Below, in pieces: positions 9,533 to 20,754 of a DNA stretch of 64,000 bases (positions are counted from its first letter, which is position 1; each line of letters begins with the position of its first letter). The notes beneath the pieces were generated by a model. It was given only the letters and a program-made list of their open reading frames with translations, was not told the origin of the DNA and searched no databases. The translations under genes and the position numbers were made by a program. The stretch is from Arsenophonus sp052174135 (GTDB taxonomy: Bacteria > Pseudomonadota > Gammaproteobacteria > Enterobacterales > Enterobacteriaceae), in contig JBQMRZ010000004.1 in the NCBI GenBank assembly GCA_052174135.1, positions 1-64,000 on the forward strand, written 5' to 3'.

Positions 9533-12500
9533 TATATTACTCCATTAAATCCAAGTTTATGTATTATATGAAAAACAATTAAGCAAGAGTACTATCAATA
9601 TTTATATTTTATTAGCTTAAACATTAAGATGTTTTAATGTTGATATTAAATATAATCGAACTTTCTCATTACTTTATTTTTATCATTTAGTAGATCTTGA
9701 TGATATTTTTTGAGTTTAATAAAATTTTATTAAGCGAAAAGAATAAAGATAATTTATCTATTAAAAAATATTTTTTATTTATCAGAGAAAATTTATTATT
9801 TTATCAATTTTAAGGAACAAAAGTATGTTAATTCATTATATAAATATTTTATTATTCTGTATTTCAAATAAAATACTTGTTATTAATTATGCTTAGAAGT
9901 AGTTAATAAATTATTTTTAAAAAATTAATTCTCATGAATCATGTTACCGAAATAATTTTCTAGTATTTTGATTTTTTTTATGAAATATCATTGATAATAT
10001 CATCTTACTTCTGTAACTCAATAATAGATAAAATTTAAGAATAATTAATTCATAAAAGAAGTTATTAAATTTAGTTGAATTAATAAATGAAATATTTTTC
10101 AAAATAATTTTTCTAGAAGTAAAAAATAATGAATACAATAGTTTTTATTTTAGTTAATTCCATTAAGTATTATATTATGTAATTAAAAAAAATAATTCTA
10201 TTAAATTTATAGCAATAATTTATTTTATTTTTAAATATTAAAAATACTAATAGATATTTAAATTTAGTATTTTATTCATATTTATGAGTAGAGATTACAA
10301 AAGATATATAACGAAATTATTATTATAATTGCAAATTATATTTTATAGAAAAATTATATTAATAAAATATTTTCATAATTTAATACTAATTCTACAAAAT
10401 TTTATTAAATTATTTTTATTAAATATTTTTTTAGAAAAAATAAACATATTTAGAAACAGTTTCTATATCAAATTTTTGATAATTGAAATTAGAATTCAAT
10501 ATTAATCAATTAATACAAAAAATCATTAGTTTCGATGGTTATTAAAATATTTAATATTGACATTAAAATAATAAAATTATAAATTAATTATAATATTTTT
10601 ATTAAACTTATTTAATACTCATTTTTTTAGATTTCACCATATTGAGTTCAATATTATTTTATATCATACAAATATGAGAAGTTATTTAAAATTTTATATT
10701 TTAATAAAATTTAAATCTTTATTTTATTTATTACAAATAAGTATTTTGTTTATTTAAAAATATTCTATTAATTAAATATATTTTATGAAGTTTATCAATA
10801 TTCAGATTTTTAGTTATCTAACTAACTATTAATATATTCTTTTCATTGTTAATGTAATTCAAAGTATTTTATTAGGAATTCTTAATTATATTAATAATTT
10901 ATTCTATGATTAATGATGTAACAAATTTATTTAGTTAAATTAGATTAATATAAAATTTAGTTACTATAACTATAGTCATAATGTTATGAAAGTATTATTT
11001 ATTTAAGCAATTGTTTTAATTTTCCTTATTTAACGTATTGGAAATCACATAATAGAAAGTAAATAAAATCATTACTTAAAAACAATGATTAATATTAATT
11101 GATCTTAAAGAAATATATTATATCTATCAAACTATAAATTAACATCGTTATTATACTATAGCTAAATATAAAAATTTTTTAGTGACTAAATCATTAATAT
11201 AAAAAATCTACTTAGATATAAAAAGATTATAATTATAAAATAATTAATAACTAAAGTATAAAATAATATAAAATTGTTAAAGAAAATATAAGTTTAATTT
11301 TAAAATAATTAAGTTTAATTATTTTATCTAGATAAATATCAATGCTTCAGTAAATTAAAAATTAATTTTAATAAATTTTAAGAAAATATTGTTAATAACA
11401 ATAGATTAAAGAATATATTTCTAAAATAAATGTTAATATAGAGATATTTATTAAACTTATTTATTGTTTATTTTAAAGAATAAATTTATTAAATAACTAA
11501 CAAATTATTCATAAATTATTATTTTTAATATAAAAGTTAACAACCATAAACGAAAAATAGTTTGTAATTAATTACACTTGATATTATGCAAAATTTTAAA
11601 AATTAGATTTTATTAAATTGAAAGTACATATCAATTATCCTGTAATCTAAACGATTAAAAATAATATTATTTATTATAAATATATTTTAGTTAATAATTT
11701 GTATTTAAATTAATAACTAAAAAATTGATTATTCATTAAAGATATAAATTATCCACATAAATCTTATCATAAGCTATATAGATAACAAATAATAAAAACA
11801 TAAAATTTTTAATGATGATACTTATTATTTTTTTTATTTTAAATTTTTTATTTAAAATTTATTTAATTAATTATTTTTATTATTACGTTTATATTTGAAA
11901 TTAATTTTTTTAAAAAAGCATAAGTGTTATTAATAATATATAATTATATATTATAAATATTTTATAAAAATCTTTAATAAGACAATAATACTTTTTAGAT
12001 AAACTATTTAATAATTCAAATATTAATTTTTACTTTTTATGTTAATAAAACAGATAAAATTTAAATATAAGTTTTTATGTTAAAATTTATTGAAAATTTT
12101 TTATATTAATAATACATTATTATGTATTATTGAGATAATATACTATTATGTAAAGTATAGTTAGTATATTACTATTATTTATTAATCATTGAATAAATAA
12201 TTTTTAATTTATATAATTTAAAAACAAGAAATTTACTTCCTTATAAAAAATTTTCTATCCTAAATTAATTAAGATTTATTGATTACAAAAGTATTTTTTT
12301 TACTTCCATAAAATTATTTATTTATATAATAAAAGTTATTTTGTTTTTTTTTAAAAAAACTGATTGAATAACGAATTCCTATACATTTTTTAAGTTTTTA
12401 TTGTCTGATTTTTATAATAATATGCGTATTAAATTTATAAAAATATTAATTATGAAATCCAGATTATCTGGTTGTTTGTTTTTTTTATTCTTAATTATAA

Positions 12501-12659
12501 ATTTCAATAAATATTGCTATTATTTTTTCTTTATATAAATTAAAAATTAAGAGTTATATTTTTTGAAATTAGTAAATCATTTTTTAGACTAATGAATGAT
12601 TTTATTTAAATAATTAGTTAACATAATTAAAAGTATTTTATTGTTAATGGAAGCTAATA
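9533..12659. other. 3.1-kb AT desert at the metNIQ-rcsF-trmO position
   Basis: In E. coli metNIQ, rcsF and trmO lie between gmhB and proS, about this much DNA. None survives as a gene. I could not recognise methionine-transporter motifs. A 38-codon frame at 12422-12538 begins MR and has a lipobox LSGC at codons 15-18, vaguely like the RcsF signal peptide, but it has no ribosome site. Otherwise the region is featureless A/T. Confidence 0.55.
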
Positions 12660-14372
12660 ATGCGTACAAGTCAATATCTTCTCTCTACCTTAAAGGAGAC
12701 TCCTGCTGATGCTGAACTTATTAGTCATAAGTTGATGCTTCGTGCAGGTATGATCCGTAAACTTGCTTCAGGGCTATACGATTGGTTGCCAACAGGTGTT
12801 CGTGTACTACGTAAAATTGAAAAGATTATTCGTGAAGAGATGGATCGTGCTGGTGCAATTGAGCTTTATATGCCAATGGTTCAACCAGCAAATCTATGGA
12901 AAAAAAGCGGGCGATTGGATCAATATGGTCCAGAATTACTTCGTTTTATTGATCGCGCTAAACAATCTTTTGTGTTGGGACCCACTCATGAAGAAGTAAT
13001 TACAGAACTTATCCGCAAGGAAGTTATTTCTTATAAACAACTTCCATTAAATTTCTATCAAATTCAAACAAAATTTCGTGACGAAATAAGACCACGTTTT
13101 GGTGTTATACGTTCCCGTGAATTTATTATGAAAGACGCTTATTCTTTTCATATTAATCAAAACTCTTTACAACAAACTTATGCTATAATGTACGCAGCGT
13201 ATAATATAATATTCACGCGAATTGGTTTAAAATTTAAGGTAGTTAAAGCAAATACTGCTTCTATGGGTGGTAATATTTCACATGAATTTCAAGTATTAGC
13301 TGATAGTGGTGAAGATAATATTGTTTTTTCTACCGCTTCAGGTTATGCTGCTAATATTGAATTAGCAGAAACCATTTACCTTACAGAAAAACCCGCTAAA
13401 CCAACTGAAGATATGCGTCTTATTGATACAAATAACAGTAAAAGTATTACTGAGCTTATTGATCAATATAATTTATCTATTAAAAAAACAGTTAAAACTT
13501 TAATTGTGAGTGCAGCAAAAGAGAGTGGTTATAAACTTGTTGCTTTATTGATTCGTGGTGATCATCAGTTAAACGAAATTAAAGCAAAAAAACATCCATT
13601 AGTCGCCAATCCATTGAGATTTGCAACAAAAGAAGAAATACATCAAATCTTGAAATTTAATTCAGATTCATTGGGTCCTATTAATTTACCAATACCGATA
13701 ATTATCGATCGTAGCGTTGCTTCGATAAGTGATTTTAGTGCTGGATCTAATATTGATCACAAACATTATTTTGGTATTAATTGGCATCGGGATTTACCTT
13801 TACCAGATGTTTATGATTTACGAAATGTAGTCGAAGGAGATCTCAGTCCAGATGGTAAGGGGAGATTACAAATTAAACATGGAATAGAAATTGGTCATAT
13901 ATTTCAACTTGGAACTAAATATTCTAAAATAATGAGGGCTGATGTTCAAGATGAAAATGGTCATAATCAATCGCTAATGATGGGATGTTATGGTATTGGT
14001 ATCACTCGAATTATAGCAGCAATAATTGAACAGTATCATGATGATAAAGGAATTGTTTGGCCCGATATTATCGCGCCTTTCCAAGTTGCTATTTTACCTA
14101 TAAATATGCATAAATCATATCGTGTTAAAGAAATTACTGAAAAAATTTATTTTGATTTAAAAATAAATGGCATTGATGTTATTTTTGATGATCGTAAAGA
14201 AAGGTTAGGTATGATGTTTGCTGATATGGAACTTATTGGGATCCCCCACATCATTATAATAAGCGATCATAATTTACATAATAATAAGGTTGAATATAAA
14301 CACCGACAAAATGATGAAAAAAAACTTATTAATTTCTCTGAAATAATTGATTTTATGAAAAAACTTAACTAA
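12660..14372 (+). CDS. proS: Prolyl-tRNA synthetase
   Basis: ProRS charges tRNA-Pro in the cytosol. The 570-residue protein matches the bacterial class II ProRS with an editing insertion (E. coli 572). The N-terminus MRTSQYLLSTLKETPADAE is the family start. Class II landmarks are GPTHEE at 107-112, FRDE at 139-142 and MKDAYSFH at 157-164. The INS editing domain follows (about 225-400, with the KTVKTL region containing the editing lysine), then MGCYGIGITR and the C-terminal anticodon-binding domain from about 470. TGGAAG lies 6 bases before the ATG. It is on the opposite strand to tilS and gmhB, as in E. coli. Confidence 0.97.
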   Translation: MRTSQYLLSTLKETPADAELISHKLMLRAGMIRKLASGLYDWLPTGVRVLRKIEKIIREEMDRAGAIELYMPMVQPANLWKKSGRLDQYGPELLRFIDRAKQSFVLGPTHEEVITELIRKEVISYKQLPLNFYQIQTKFRDEIRPRFGVIRSREFIMKDAYSFHINQNSLQQTYAIMYAAYNIIFTRIGLKFKVVKANTASMGGNISHEFQVLADSGEDNIVFSTASGYAANIELAETIYLTEKPAKPTEDMRLIDTNNSKSITELIDQYNLSIKKTVKTLIVSAAKESGYKLVALLIRGDHQLNEIKAKKHPLVANPLRFATKEEIHQILKFNSDSLGPINLPIPIIIDRSVASISDFSAGSNIDHKHYFGINWHRDLPLPDVYDLRNVVEGDLSPDGKGRLQIKHGIEIGHIFQLGTKYSKIMRADVQDENGHNQSLMMGCYGIGITRIIAAIIEQYHDDKGIVWPDIIAPFQVAILPINMHKSYRVKEITEKIYFDLKINGIDVIFDDRKERLGMMFADMELIGIPHIIIISDHNLHNNKVEYKHRQNDEKKLINFSEIIDFMKKLN

Positions 14373-14789
14373 CAATAATTATTATTATAAAGTATTAAAT
14401 TATTTTGTCAATAAAATTTACTTATTCTAATATTTAAATTAAGAAAGATTTTTCTAATATTCAAATAATTTGTATAATAAAATATAAACATAGTTATAAA
14501 CTTATTCATTTTTAATTTTATTAAAAAGTACCTCAGAGCTTAACTTATTAATTGTAATTGCTAATTTTTTATAAAATTAAATGATGTTAAGATAATTAAA
14601 ATAAAAGTAATCGATTTTTATTAAAATAAATTAAATATTTGATTATTTATAATACGGTTAAAAACATAGTAAATAAAAAAAATTAAGCAATATAATTAAC
14701 TTTAACTATCTTAAAATTTAGAACATTACTTAATTATGAAATAGCTATTTTTAAATAAATATAATATTTATTTATTTATTTAATAATAA
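14373..14789. other. Gap between convergent proS and tilS
   Basis: E. coli has nlpE, yaeQ, arfB and rof here. I see no gene and no readable relic, and no clear terminator for proS. The sequence is A/T spacer. Confidence 0.6.
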
Positions 14790-16115
14790 TTATTCATTTG
14801 TTCTCCATTTTATTTTTAATTGAAACTGTCCTTGAATACATCGCCCTGATTCGGTAATAAATAAATTAACTGCGGTAATAAGTTCATCATTATAATAAAT
14901 TAAAGGCGTTCTCTTTCTTAACCAAGGCGCAACATTCAACTCTTGCCAAAGTTTTTTACTTCGTATACTATGTTGACGACCAATAATTTTGATATTTCCT
15001 TTTAATCCAAATCGAATAGTAACTTTTTCATTTGCCAATGGAGCTCGAAATCCTTTTTCTTTATATTCAATCATCAATGTACCTAGATTATCCGGTAATT
15101 TAATTATCTCAGGAAATTGCCAAAATAAACAAATTTTAGTAAGATCTTTAAATTGTGGTAATAACCAAAGATGTTGTTTAAAACGACGAATAACATTGTT
15201 ATTAATTAACATAAATTGTGGTTTTGCATCATGTCTTGCACAAATAACGTCTTGCCAAATATGTTTTAATTGAATGCGAGATGGCATTAAAATTTGATGT
15301 AAACTTAACCAACGTCGTAATATTGCGTTACGTTTTACTTCAGAGAAATTTTTTAAAGGATTAAACTGTAAGGCTCCATTTTTTGTTATTAACTGAGATA
15401 AATAATTTTTTAGTAATTCATTTAGTAAAGTTTCTTGTTCTGCACATAAAGCAGCGCTTCTTGTTACTGCCTTTAAAAAATGTGGCCATCGTTGGTTTAA
15501 GCGTGGTAATATCATTAAACGTAAGAAATTACGATCATATTGCTGATCTTGATTACTACTGTCTTCTATCCAAAATAGAGCTTTTTTTTGAGCATAAACA
15601 ATTAATTGCTTACGGCTAAAAACCAATAAAGGTCTAATTAAATGTGTATTACCAAACGGAATAGAAATTGGCATTGAAGATAAACCTGTTGGACCACTAC
15701 CACGTTTTAGTGCTAATAAAAAAGTTTCCGCTTGATCATCTAAGTGTTGGGCGGTAGCAATAATTTCTTTTGGTAATAATATTTCACGAAACACTTGATA
15801 TCGTGCGTTACGCGCTGCTGCTTCTATACCTTTTTTAGTTTTATTGATATGAATGTGCTGTGAATAAAATCCTACTTGAAAATATAAACAAATTTTCTGA
15901 CAATGAATAATCCAATCACCAGATGTATCATTTAGTCCATGATGAATATAAACTGCACGAATGTTAAGATTTGGCGCAGTTGTTTGACGTAATGTTACTA
16001 AGGCGTGTAACAAAACAGTTGAATCTAATCCACCACTAAAAGCTAGTAATATTTGATGCGCAGAGCCAATTGTTTTTATAACTTGTGTCAGTAACATTGA
16101 CTCATTAATATTCAT
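14790..16115 (-). CDS. tilS: tRNA(Ile)-lysidine synthase TilS
   Basis: TilS converts the wobble C of tRNA-Ile(CAU) to lysidine so that it reads AUA instead of AUG. This is indispensable, especially in an AT-rich genome with many AUA codons. The 441-residue protein (E. coli 432) has the PP-loop ATP site SGGLDS at 27-32, HHGLND near 58 and TAQHLDDQAET near 120 (the metal and ATP-binding HXXDD region), GSGPTGL, then the C-terminal tRNA-binding domains ending in LKIKWRTNE. The ATG start gives the usual short lead to QILLAFSGG. It sits between proS and accA in E. coli order; ldcC and rof are missing on either side. Confidence 0.95.
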   Translation of the reverse strand: MNINESMLLTQVIKTIGSAHQILLAFSGGLDSTVLLHALVTLRQTTAPNLNIRAVYIHHGLNDTSGDWIIHCQKICLYFQVGFYSQHIHINKTKKGIEAAARNARYQVFREILLPKEIIATAQHLDDQAETFLLALKRGSGPTGLSSMPISIPFGNTHLIRPLLVFSRKQLIVYAQKKALFWIEDSSNQDQQYDRNFLRLMILPRLNQRWPHFLKAVTRSAALCAEQETLLNELLKNYLSQLITKNGALQFNPLKNFSEVKRNAILRRWLSLHQILMPSRIQLKHIWQDVICARHDAKPQFMLINNNVIRRFKQHLWLLPQFKDLTKICLFWQFPEIIKLPDNLGTLMIEYKEKGFRAPLANEKVTIRFGLKGNIKIIGRQHSIRSKKLWQELNVAPWLRKRTPLIYYNDELITAVNLFITESGRCIQGQFQLKIKWRTNE

Positions 16116-16213
16116 AATTATTTTACAACCTCTACATTGAAATTAATTATTTATTTTATCTAATATATTATTAATAATAATATATTTTATAGTAAATGGA
16201 TTTAGTTTTAAAA

Positions 16214-16251
16214 TATAAAAAGATAAAAATTAAAATTTTTATCTTTTTATA
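16214..16251 (-). terminator. Terminator after accA
   Basis: A perfect 17-bp stem (16214-16230 with 16235-16251, loop TAAA) lies 44 bases past the accA stop. Read on the minus strand it ends in TCTTTTTATATTTT, a usable U-rich tail. It separates the dnaE-accA unit from tilS. Confidence 0.7.
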
Positions 16252-16294
16252 AAACTGAATAGTAAAATATTTTTATTTATTCTTTATCACACAG

Positions 16295-17254
16295 TTAGCA
16301 GTAACCATATTCCATTAAACGTTGATAACGACGATTTTTTAATTCTTCTGAGTTAAATAAATCAATATCACTCAAATCATTTAAAATACGTTGTTTAAGA
16401 TTATACGCAATTTGCTCATAATTACGATGAGCACCGCCTAATGGTTCCGCAACAATATTATCAATTAACTTGAGTGATTTTAAATAAGAAGCAGTAATCC
16501 CCATTGCTTTAGCTGCTAATGGTGCCTTATTGGGACTTTTCCAAAGAATAGAAGCACAGCCTTCAGGTGAAATAACAGAATAAGTGCTATATTCTAACAT
16601 ATTTACTTTATCACCAACGCCAATAGCTAATGCACCACCAGAGCCTCCTTCACCTATTATTGTGCAAATAATAGGAACAGGTAGTCTAGACATTTTACAT
16701 AAAGACCTAGCAATTGCTTCGGATTGTCCGCGTTCTTCTGCTCCAACACCAGGATATGCTCCAGGCGTATCAATAAAAGTAATAATCGGTAATGTAAAAT
16801 GTTCAGAAATTTTCATTAATCGTAAAGCTTTACGGTATCCTTCTGGTGCTGGCATACCAAAATTACGACGAATTTTTTCTTTTATTTCACGTCCTTTTTG
16901 ATGCCCAATAATCATTACAGGACGCCCGTTAAATCGAGCTAATCCTCCAATAATAGCTTTATCATCAGCAAAAATACGATCACCAGCTAACTCTTGAAAA
17001 TTAGTAAATATTCGTTGAATATAGTCTAATGTATGAGGTCGCATTGGATGACGAGCTAGTTGTGCTATTTGCCATGCATCTAAATTAGAAAAAATTTTAC
17101 GTGTTAATTCTAAACTTTTTTCTCGAAGTCTAGCGATCTCTTCATCTAGGTCAATATTTAGTTTTATATCCTGACGATTTATTGCTGTTAATGAATTTAT
17201 TTTTTCTTCTAACTCTGCAATAGGTCGTTCAAAATCTAGAAAATTAAGGCTCAT
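16295..17254 (-). CDS. accA: Acetyl-CoA carboxylase carboxyltransferase, alpha subunit
   Basis: AccA with AccD forms the carboxyltransferase that moves the carboxyl group from biotinylated AccB to acetyl-CoA, giving malonyl-CoA for fatty-acid synthesis. The 319 residues equal the family length. The N-terminal MSLNFLDFERPIAELEEKI helix is typical; the crotonase-like core shows GHQKGRE, TPGAYPGVGAEERGQ and GGSGGALAIG. The gene starts 11 bases after the dnaE stop, so the two are probably co-transcribed as in E. coli. The enzyme needs biotin on AccB, which is notable because bioA is broken at the right end of this window. Confidence 0.97.
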   Translation of the reverse strand: MSLNFLDFERPIAELEEKINSLTAINRQDIKLNIDLDEEIARLREKSLELTRKIFSNLDAWQIAQLARHPMRPHTLDYIQRIFTNFQELAGDRIFADDKAIIGGLARFNGRPVMIIGHQKGREIKEKIRRNFGMPAPEGYRKALRLMKISEHFTLPIITFIDTPGAYPGVGAEERGQSEAIARSLCKMSRLPVPIICTIIGEGGSGGALAIGVGDKVNMLEYSTYSVISPEGCASILWKSPNKAPLAAKAMGITASYLKSLKLIDNIVAEPLGGAHRNYEQIAYNLKQRILNDLSDIDLFNSEELKNRRYQRLMEYGYC

Positions 17255-17265
17255 AACATTCCTGT

Positions 17266-20200
17266 TTATTTAAATTCTAATTTTACTTGTTGATTACCTA
17301 GCAAAATTCGTAGCTCAATTAGAAGATTATCTGTTGGAGTGACTCGCCAAGTAACGCTTAATTTTAATTTAGCACAGATATTTTTTTTCTGATAATAAAG
17401 ATGAACAGGTATTGTTCCTGAACAATAAGATTCTAATATGTTATAAAGTTTTTTTAATTCTAGATCATCCATTTGTTTATCTTTTAATAAAATAGAAATA
17501 CATTTCACATGTTTTTCGCGAGCCTCATTAAGACTCATTAATTCATAAACAGACATTTTATTACTACCATTAAAGTTATCAAAGCTAACCTGACCTGTAG
17601 CAATTAATATTTTATCTTTTTCTAATAAATACCGATATTTTTTTAAAATATCGGCAAATAATATTATATTTAATCGTCCAGAACGATCATCTAAAGTACA
17701 TACTCCTATTTTGTTTCCACGTTTAGTTGTTATTATTTTTACTCCAAGCGCTAAACCAGCCACTGTTAACATTTTCCCTAAAGGGGTTTGGTATACATCT
17801 TTTAATATCAAGCCATTAGTATAATATTTAATTTCAGATAAATAAGTTGTAATAGGATGACCAGTTAAATAAAGACCTAATGTTTCGCGTTCGCCTTCCA
17901 ATACAAGATGTTCGGGCCATTCAAGTATATTAACATAAGATTTTTCAATTTCTTTAGGATCTGTAGCTAGAACACCAAACATATCAGTTTGTCCAACAGA
18001 TTCTGCTCTAGCATTTTGATCTGCTGTTTTTAAAGCATCTTTTAATGAAGATACTAATGCTGCACGGTGTAAACCTAAATGATCAAAAGAACCAGAAATA
18101 ATTAATTTTTCTACTATTCGATGATTGAGTTTTTTAATATCAACTCGTGAACAAAAATCAAAAATTCCCTTAAAATAACCACTTTTTTGTCGAGATTTAA
18201 TAATAGCTTCTATTGAGCTTTTACCGACACCCTTAATTGCTCCAATACCATAAACAATTTCACCTTTTTCATTGACATGAAAATGATATAATCCATTATT
18301 GATATCTGGTGGTAATACTTTTAATCCCATACGCCAACATTCATCAACCAAACCAACCATTTTATCAGTATTATCCATATCTGCTGTCATAACTGACGCC
18401 ATAAATTCAGCTGGATAATGTGCTTTTAGCCAGAGTGTTTGATAAGAAATTAGCGCATAAGCGGCAGAATGTGATTTATTAAACCCATAACTAGCAAATT
18501 TTTCAACAAAATCAAAAATTCTTATACTTAATTTAGAGTTAATACCATTTTTAACTGCTCCCGCTTCAAAAATTGAACGCTGTTTTATCATTTCTTCAGG
18601 TTTTTTTTTACTCATTGCTCGCCTGAGCATGTCTGCCCCACCAAGTGTATAACCAGCTAGAATTTGAGCAATCTGCATAACTTGTTCCTGATAAAGTATT
18701 ATCCCATACGTAGATTTTAAGATAGGTTCTAATGATTCGTGTTGCCATTTAACATCAGGATAAGAAATAGCTTCTCGCCCATGTTTACGATTAATAAAAT
18801 TGTCTACCATTCCTGATTGTAATGGGCCTGGGCGAAAAAGTGCGACTAAAGCAATCATATCTTCAAAACAATCAGGACGTAATCGCTTAATTAAATCTTT
18901 CATACCAAAAGATTCTAATTGAAATACTGCTGTTGTTTCTGCTCGTTGCAATAATTTAAAACATTTTTGATCATTGAGAAGAATTTGCGTAATATTTATT
19001 GGTATTAATTTTTTTTTTATTCGATGTTTATTAATCATGCTTAACGCCAAACTAATGATCGTTAATGTTCTAAGACCAAGAAAATCAAATTTTACTAGAC
19101 CAGCACGTTCAACATCATTTTTGTCAAATTGAGTAAGTGGATTCTGACCTTCTGGATCACAATAGAGTGGCGCAAAATCTGTTATTTTAGTTGGAACAAT
19201 TACTACTCCACCAGCATGTTTACCAGCATTACGTGTTACACCTTCAAGTTTTCGTGCCATATCTACCAATGCTTTAACTTCTTCATCATTATCATAAATT
19301 ATTTGTAGTTGTGGTTCTAAAAAAAATGCTTTTTCAAGGGTCATACCAGGATCTTGTGGAACTAATTTAGATATGCGATCAACAAATCCATACGGATGAC
19401 CAAGTACACGACCAACATCTCGAATAACTGCTTTTGCTGCCATAGTGCCAAAAGTGATAATCTGTGAAACAGCTTCACGGCCATAAATTTTTGTGACATG
19501 TTCAATAACTTTATCACGATTTTCCATACAAAAATCGACATCAATATCAGGCATTGATACCCGTTCATGATTAAGAAAACGCTCAAATAATAGATCAAAT
19601 TCAATTGGATCTAAATCAGTAATTTTTAATGCATAAGCTACTAATGAACCAGCACCTGAACCACGTCCAGGTCCAACTGGAATAGCATTATCTTTTGACC
19701 ATTGAACAAATTCCATTACAATTAAAAAATATCCAGGAAATCCCATTTGATTAATTACTTGTAACTCATTATCTAAACGTTTATCATATTCGATTCGCCT
19801 ATTATCTCTATTTTTTTTATTTGGATAAAGAAATTTTAAGCGTTCCTCTAATCCAAATTTAGAACACTTGATAAGAAAATCTTCTGTTGGCATATTCCCT
19901 GTTGGAAATTGTGGCAAAAAATATTTACCTAAATGCATCATTACATTACATCGCTTAGCAATTTCAACGCTATTTTTAAGTGCTTCAGGAATATCGGCGA
20001 ATAATTCAATCATTTCTTTTTCACTTCGTAAATATTGCTGAGGAGTATAATGTTTAGGTCTTTTAGGGTTAGTGAGTTTAAAACCATCATGAATTGCTAC
20101 TCGTATTTCATGAGCAAAAAAATCATCACTATTAATGAAACGAACGTTATTTGTAGCAACAACAGGTATACTTTTTTTTGCTGCTAATTGAACTGCTTCT

Positions 20201-20754
20201 TTTAAATAATTTTCTTCATTATACAAATTACAACCAATTCTAATAAATTCTAAATAATAATTATCATGAAAATGAGTTTGATAGAAATTTAAACATTGTT
20301 CTACTAGTTGGTAATTACCGCGTAATAAAAATTTACCAACATCTCCCATACAACCACCAGATAGTAATAACAACCCCTCTTTATGAGTTGCTAACCATTC
20401 TTGTTTAATTGTTGGTCCTATTGTTCCGTATCCTTTTTTGTATGCTTCTGAAATGAGTAATATAAGATTATGATAACCTTTATTATTTTTAGCTAAGATT
20501 GTTATATGAGCCACTTCATTACCAAGTAATTCGCTTTCTAGATAAAAATCTGAACCAATAATTGGTTTAATACCTGCTGCATAAGAAGCGCTATAAAATT
20601 TTATTAAACCATAAAGATTAGTAAAATCAGTTATCGCTAATGCTGGCATTTCTAATTCTGCAACTCTATTAACGAGTGAGTTAATTTTTGCTAGCCCATC
20701 TATAATGGAATAATCACTATGTATACGCAAATGTATAAAACGCGGCTCAGACAT
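17266..20754 (-). CDS. dnaE: DNA polymerase III alpha subunit
   Basis: DnaE is the replicative polymerase subunit. The 1162 residues match E. coli (1160). Domains in order: PHP domain (HSDYSIIDGLAK near 11-22), palm with the catalytic PDIDVDF aspartates near residue 400 and FDFLGL near 555, the thumb and fingers, then the clamp-binding QTDMF (E. coli QADMF) near 920, the OB fold, and the tau-binding C-terminus. The ATG start matches MSEPRF of the family. An A9 run in the sense strand (complement of 18601-18609, codons AAA AAA AAA in MSKKKPEE) is a slippage-prone spot but the frame is intact. rnhB, which should lie just upstream, survives only as a fossil. Confidence 0.98.
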   Translation of the reverse strand: MSEPRFIHLRIHSDYSIIDGLAKINSLVNRVAELEMPALAITDFTNLYGLIKFYSASYAAGIKPIIGSDFYLESELLGNEVAHITILAKNNKGYHNLILLISEAYKKGYGTIGPTIKQEWLATHKEGLLLLSGGCMGDVGKFLLRGNYQLVEQCLNFYQTHFHDNYYLEFIRIGCNLYNEENYLKEAVQLAAKKSIPVVATNNVRFINSDDFFAHEIRVAIHDGFKLTNPKRPKHYTPQQYLRSEKEMIELFADIPEALKNSVEIAKRCNVMMHLGKYFLPQFPTGNMPTEDFLIKCSKFGLEERLKFLYPNKKNRDNRRIEYDKRLDNELQVINQMGFPGYFLIVMEFVQWSKDNAIPVGPGRGSGAGSLVAYALKITDLDPIEFDLLFERFLNHERVSMPDIDVDFCMENRDKVIEHVTKIYGREAVSQIITFGTMAAKAVIRDVGRVLGHPYGFVDRISKLVPQDPGMTLEKAFFLEPQLQIIYDNDEEVKALVDMARKLEGVTRNAGKHAGGVVIVPTKITDFAPLYCDPEGQNPLTQFDKNDVERAGLVKFDFLGLRTLTIISLALSMINKHRIKKKLIPINITQILLNDQKCFKLLQRAETTAVFQLESFGMKDLIKRLRPDCFEDMIALVALFRPGPLQSGMVDNFINRKHGREAISYPDVKWQHESLEPILKSTYGIILYQEQVMQIAQILAGYTLGGADMLRRAMSKKKPEEMIKQRSIFEAGAVKNGINSKLSIRIFDFVEKFASYGFNKSHSAAYALISYQTLWLKAHYPAEFMASVMTADMDNTDKMVGLVDECWRMGLKVLPPDINNGLYHFHVNEKGEIVYGIGAIKGVGKSSIEAIIKSRQKSGYFKGIFDFCSRVDIKKLNHRIVEKLIISGSFDHLGLHRAALVSSLKDALKTADQNARAESVGQTDMFGVLATDPKEIEKSYVNILEWPEHLVLEGERETLGLYLTGHPITTYLSEIKYYTNGLILKDVYQTPLGKMLTVAGLALGVKIITTKRGNKIGVCTLDDRSGRLNIILFADILKKYRYLLEKDKILIATGQVSFDNFNGSNKMSVYELMSLNEAREKHVKCISILLKDKQMDDLELKKLYNILESYCSGTIPVHLYYQKKNICAKLKLSVTWRVTPTDNLLIELRILLGNQQVKLEFK

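Noticed and set aside
9944..10138. 64-codon frame on the minus strand
   Set aside because: Composition is Ile/Leu/Phe/Lys/Asn only, with no ribosome site, family motif or syntenic counterpart; expected by chance in such A/T-rich DNA.
12763..12999. Overlapping frames inside proS, tilS, accA, dnaE, lpxB, bamA, rseP, frr, tsf and rpsB
   Set aside because: They lie wholly or mostly within well-supported genes in another frame or strand and have no independent support.
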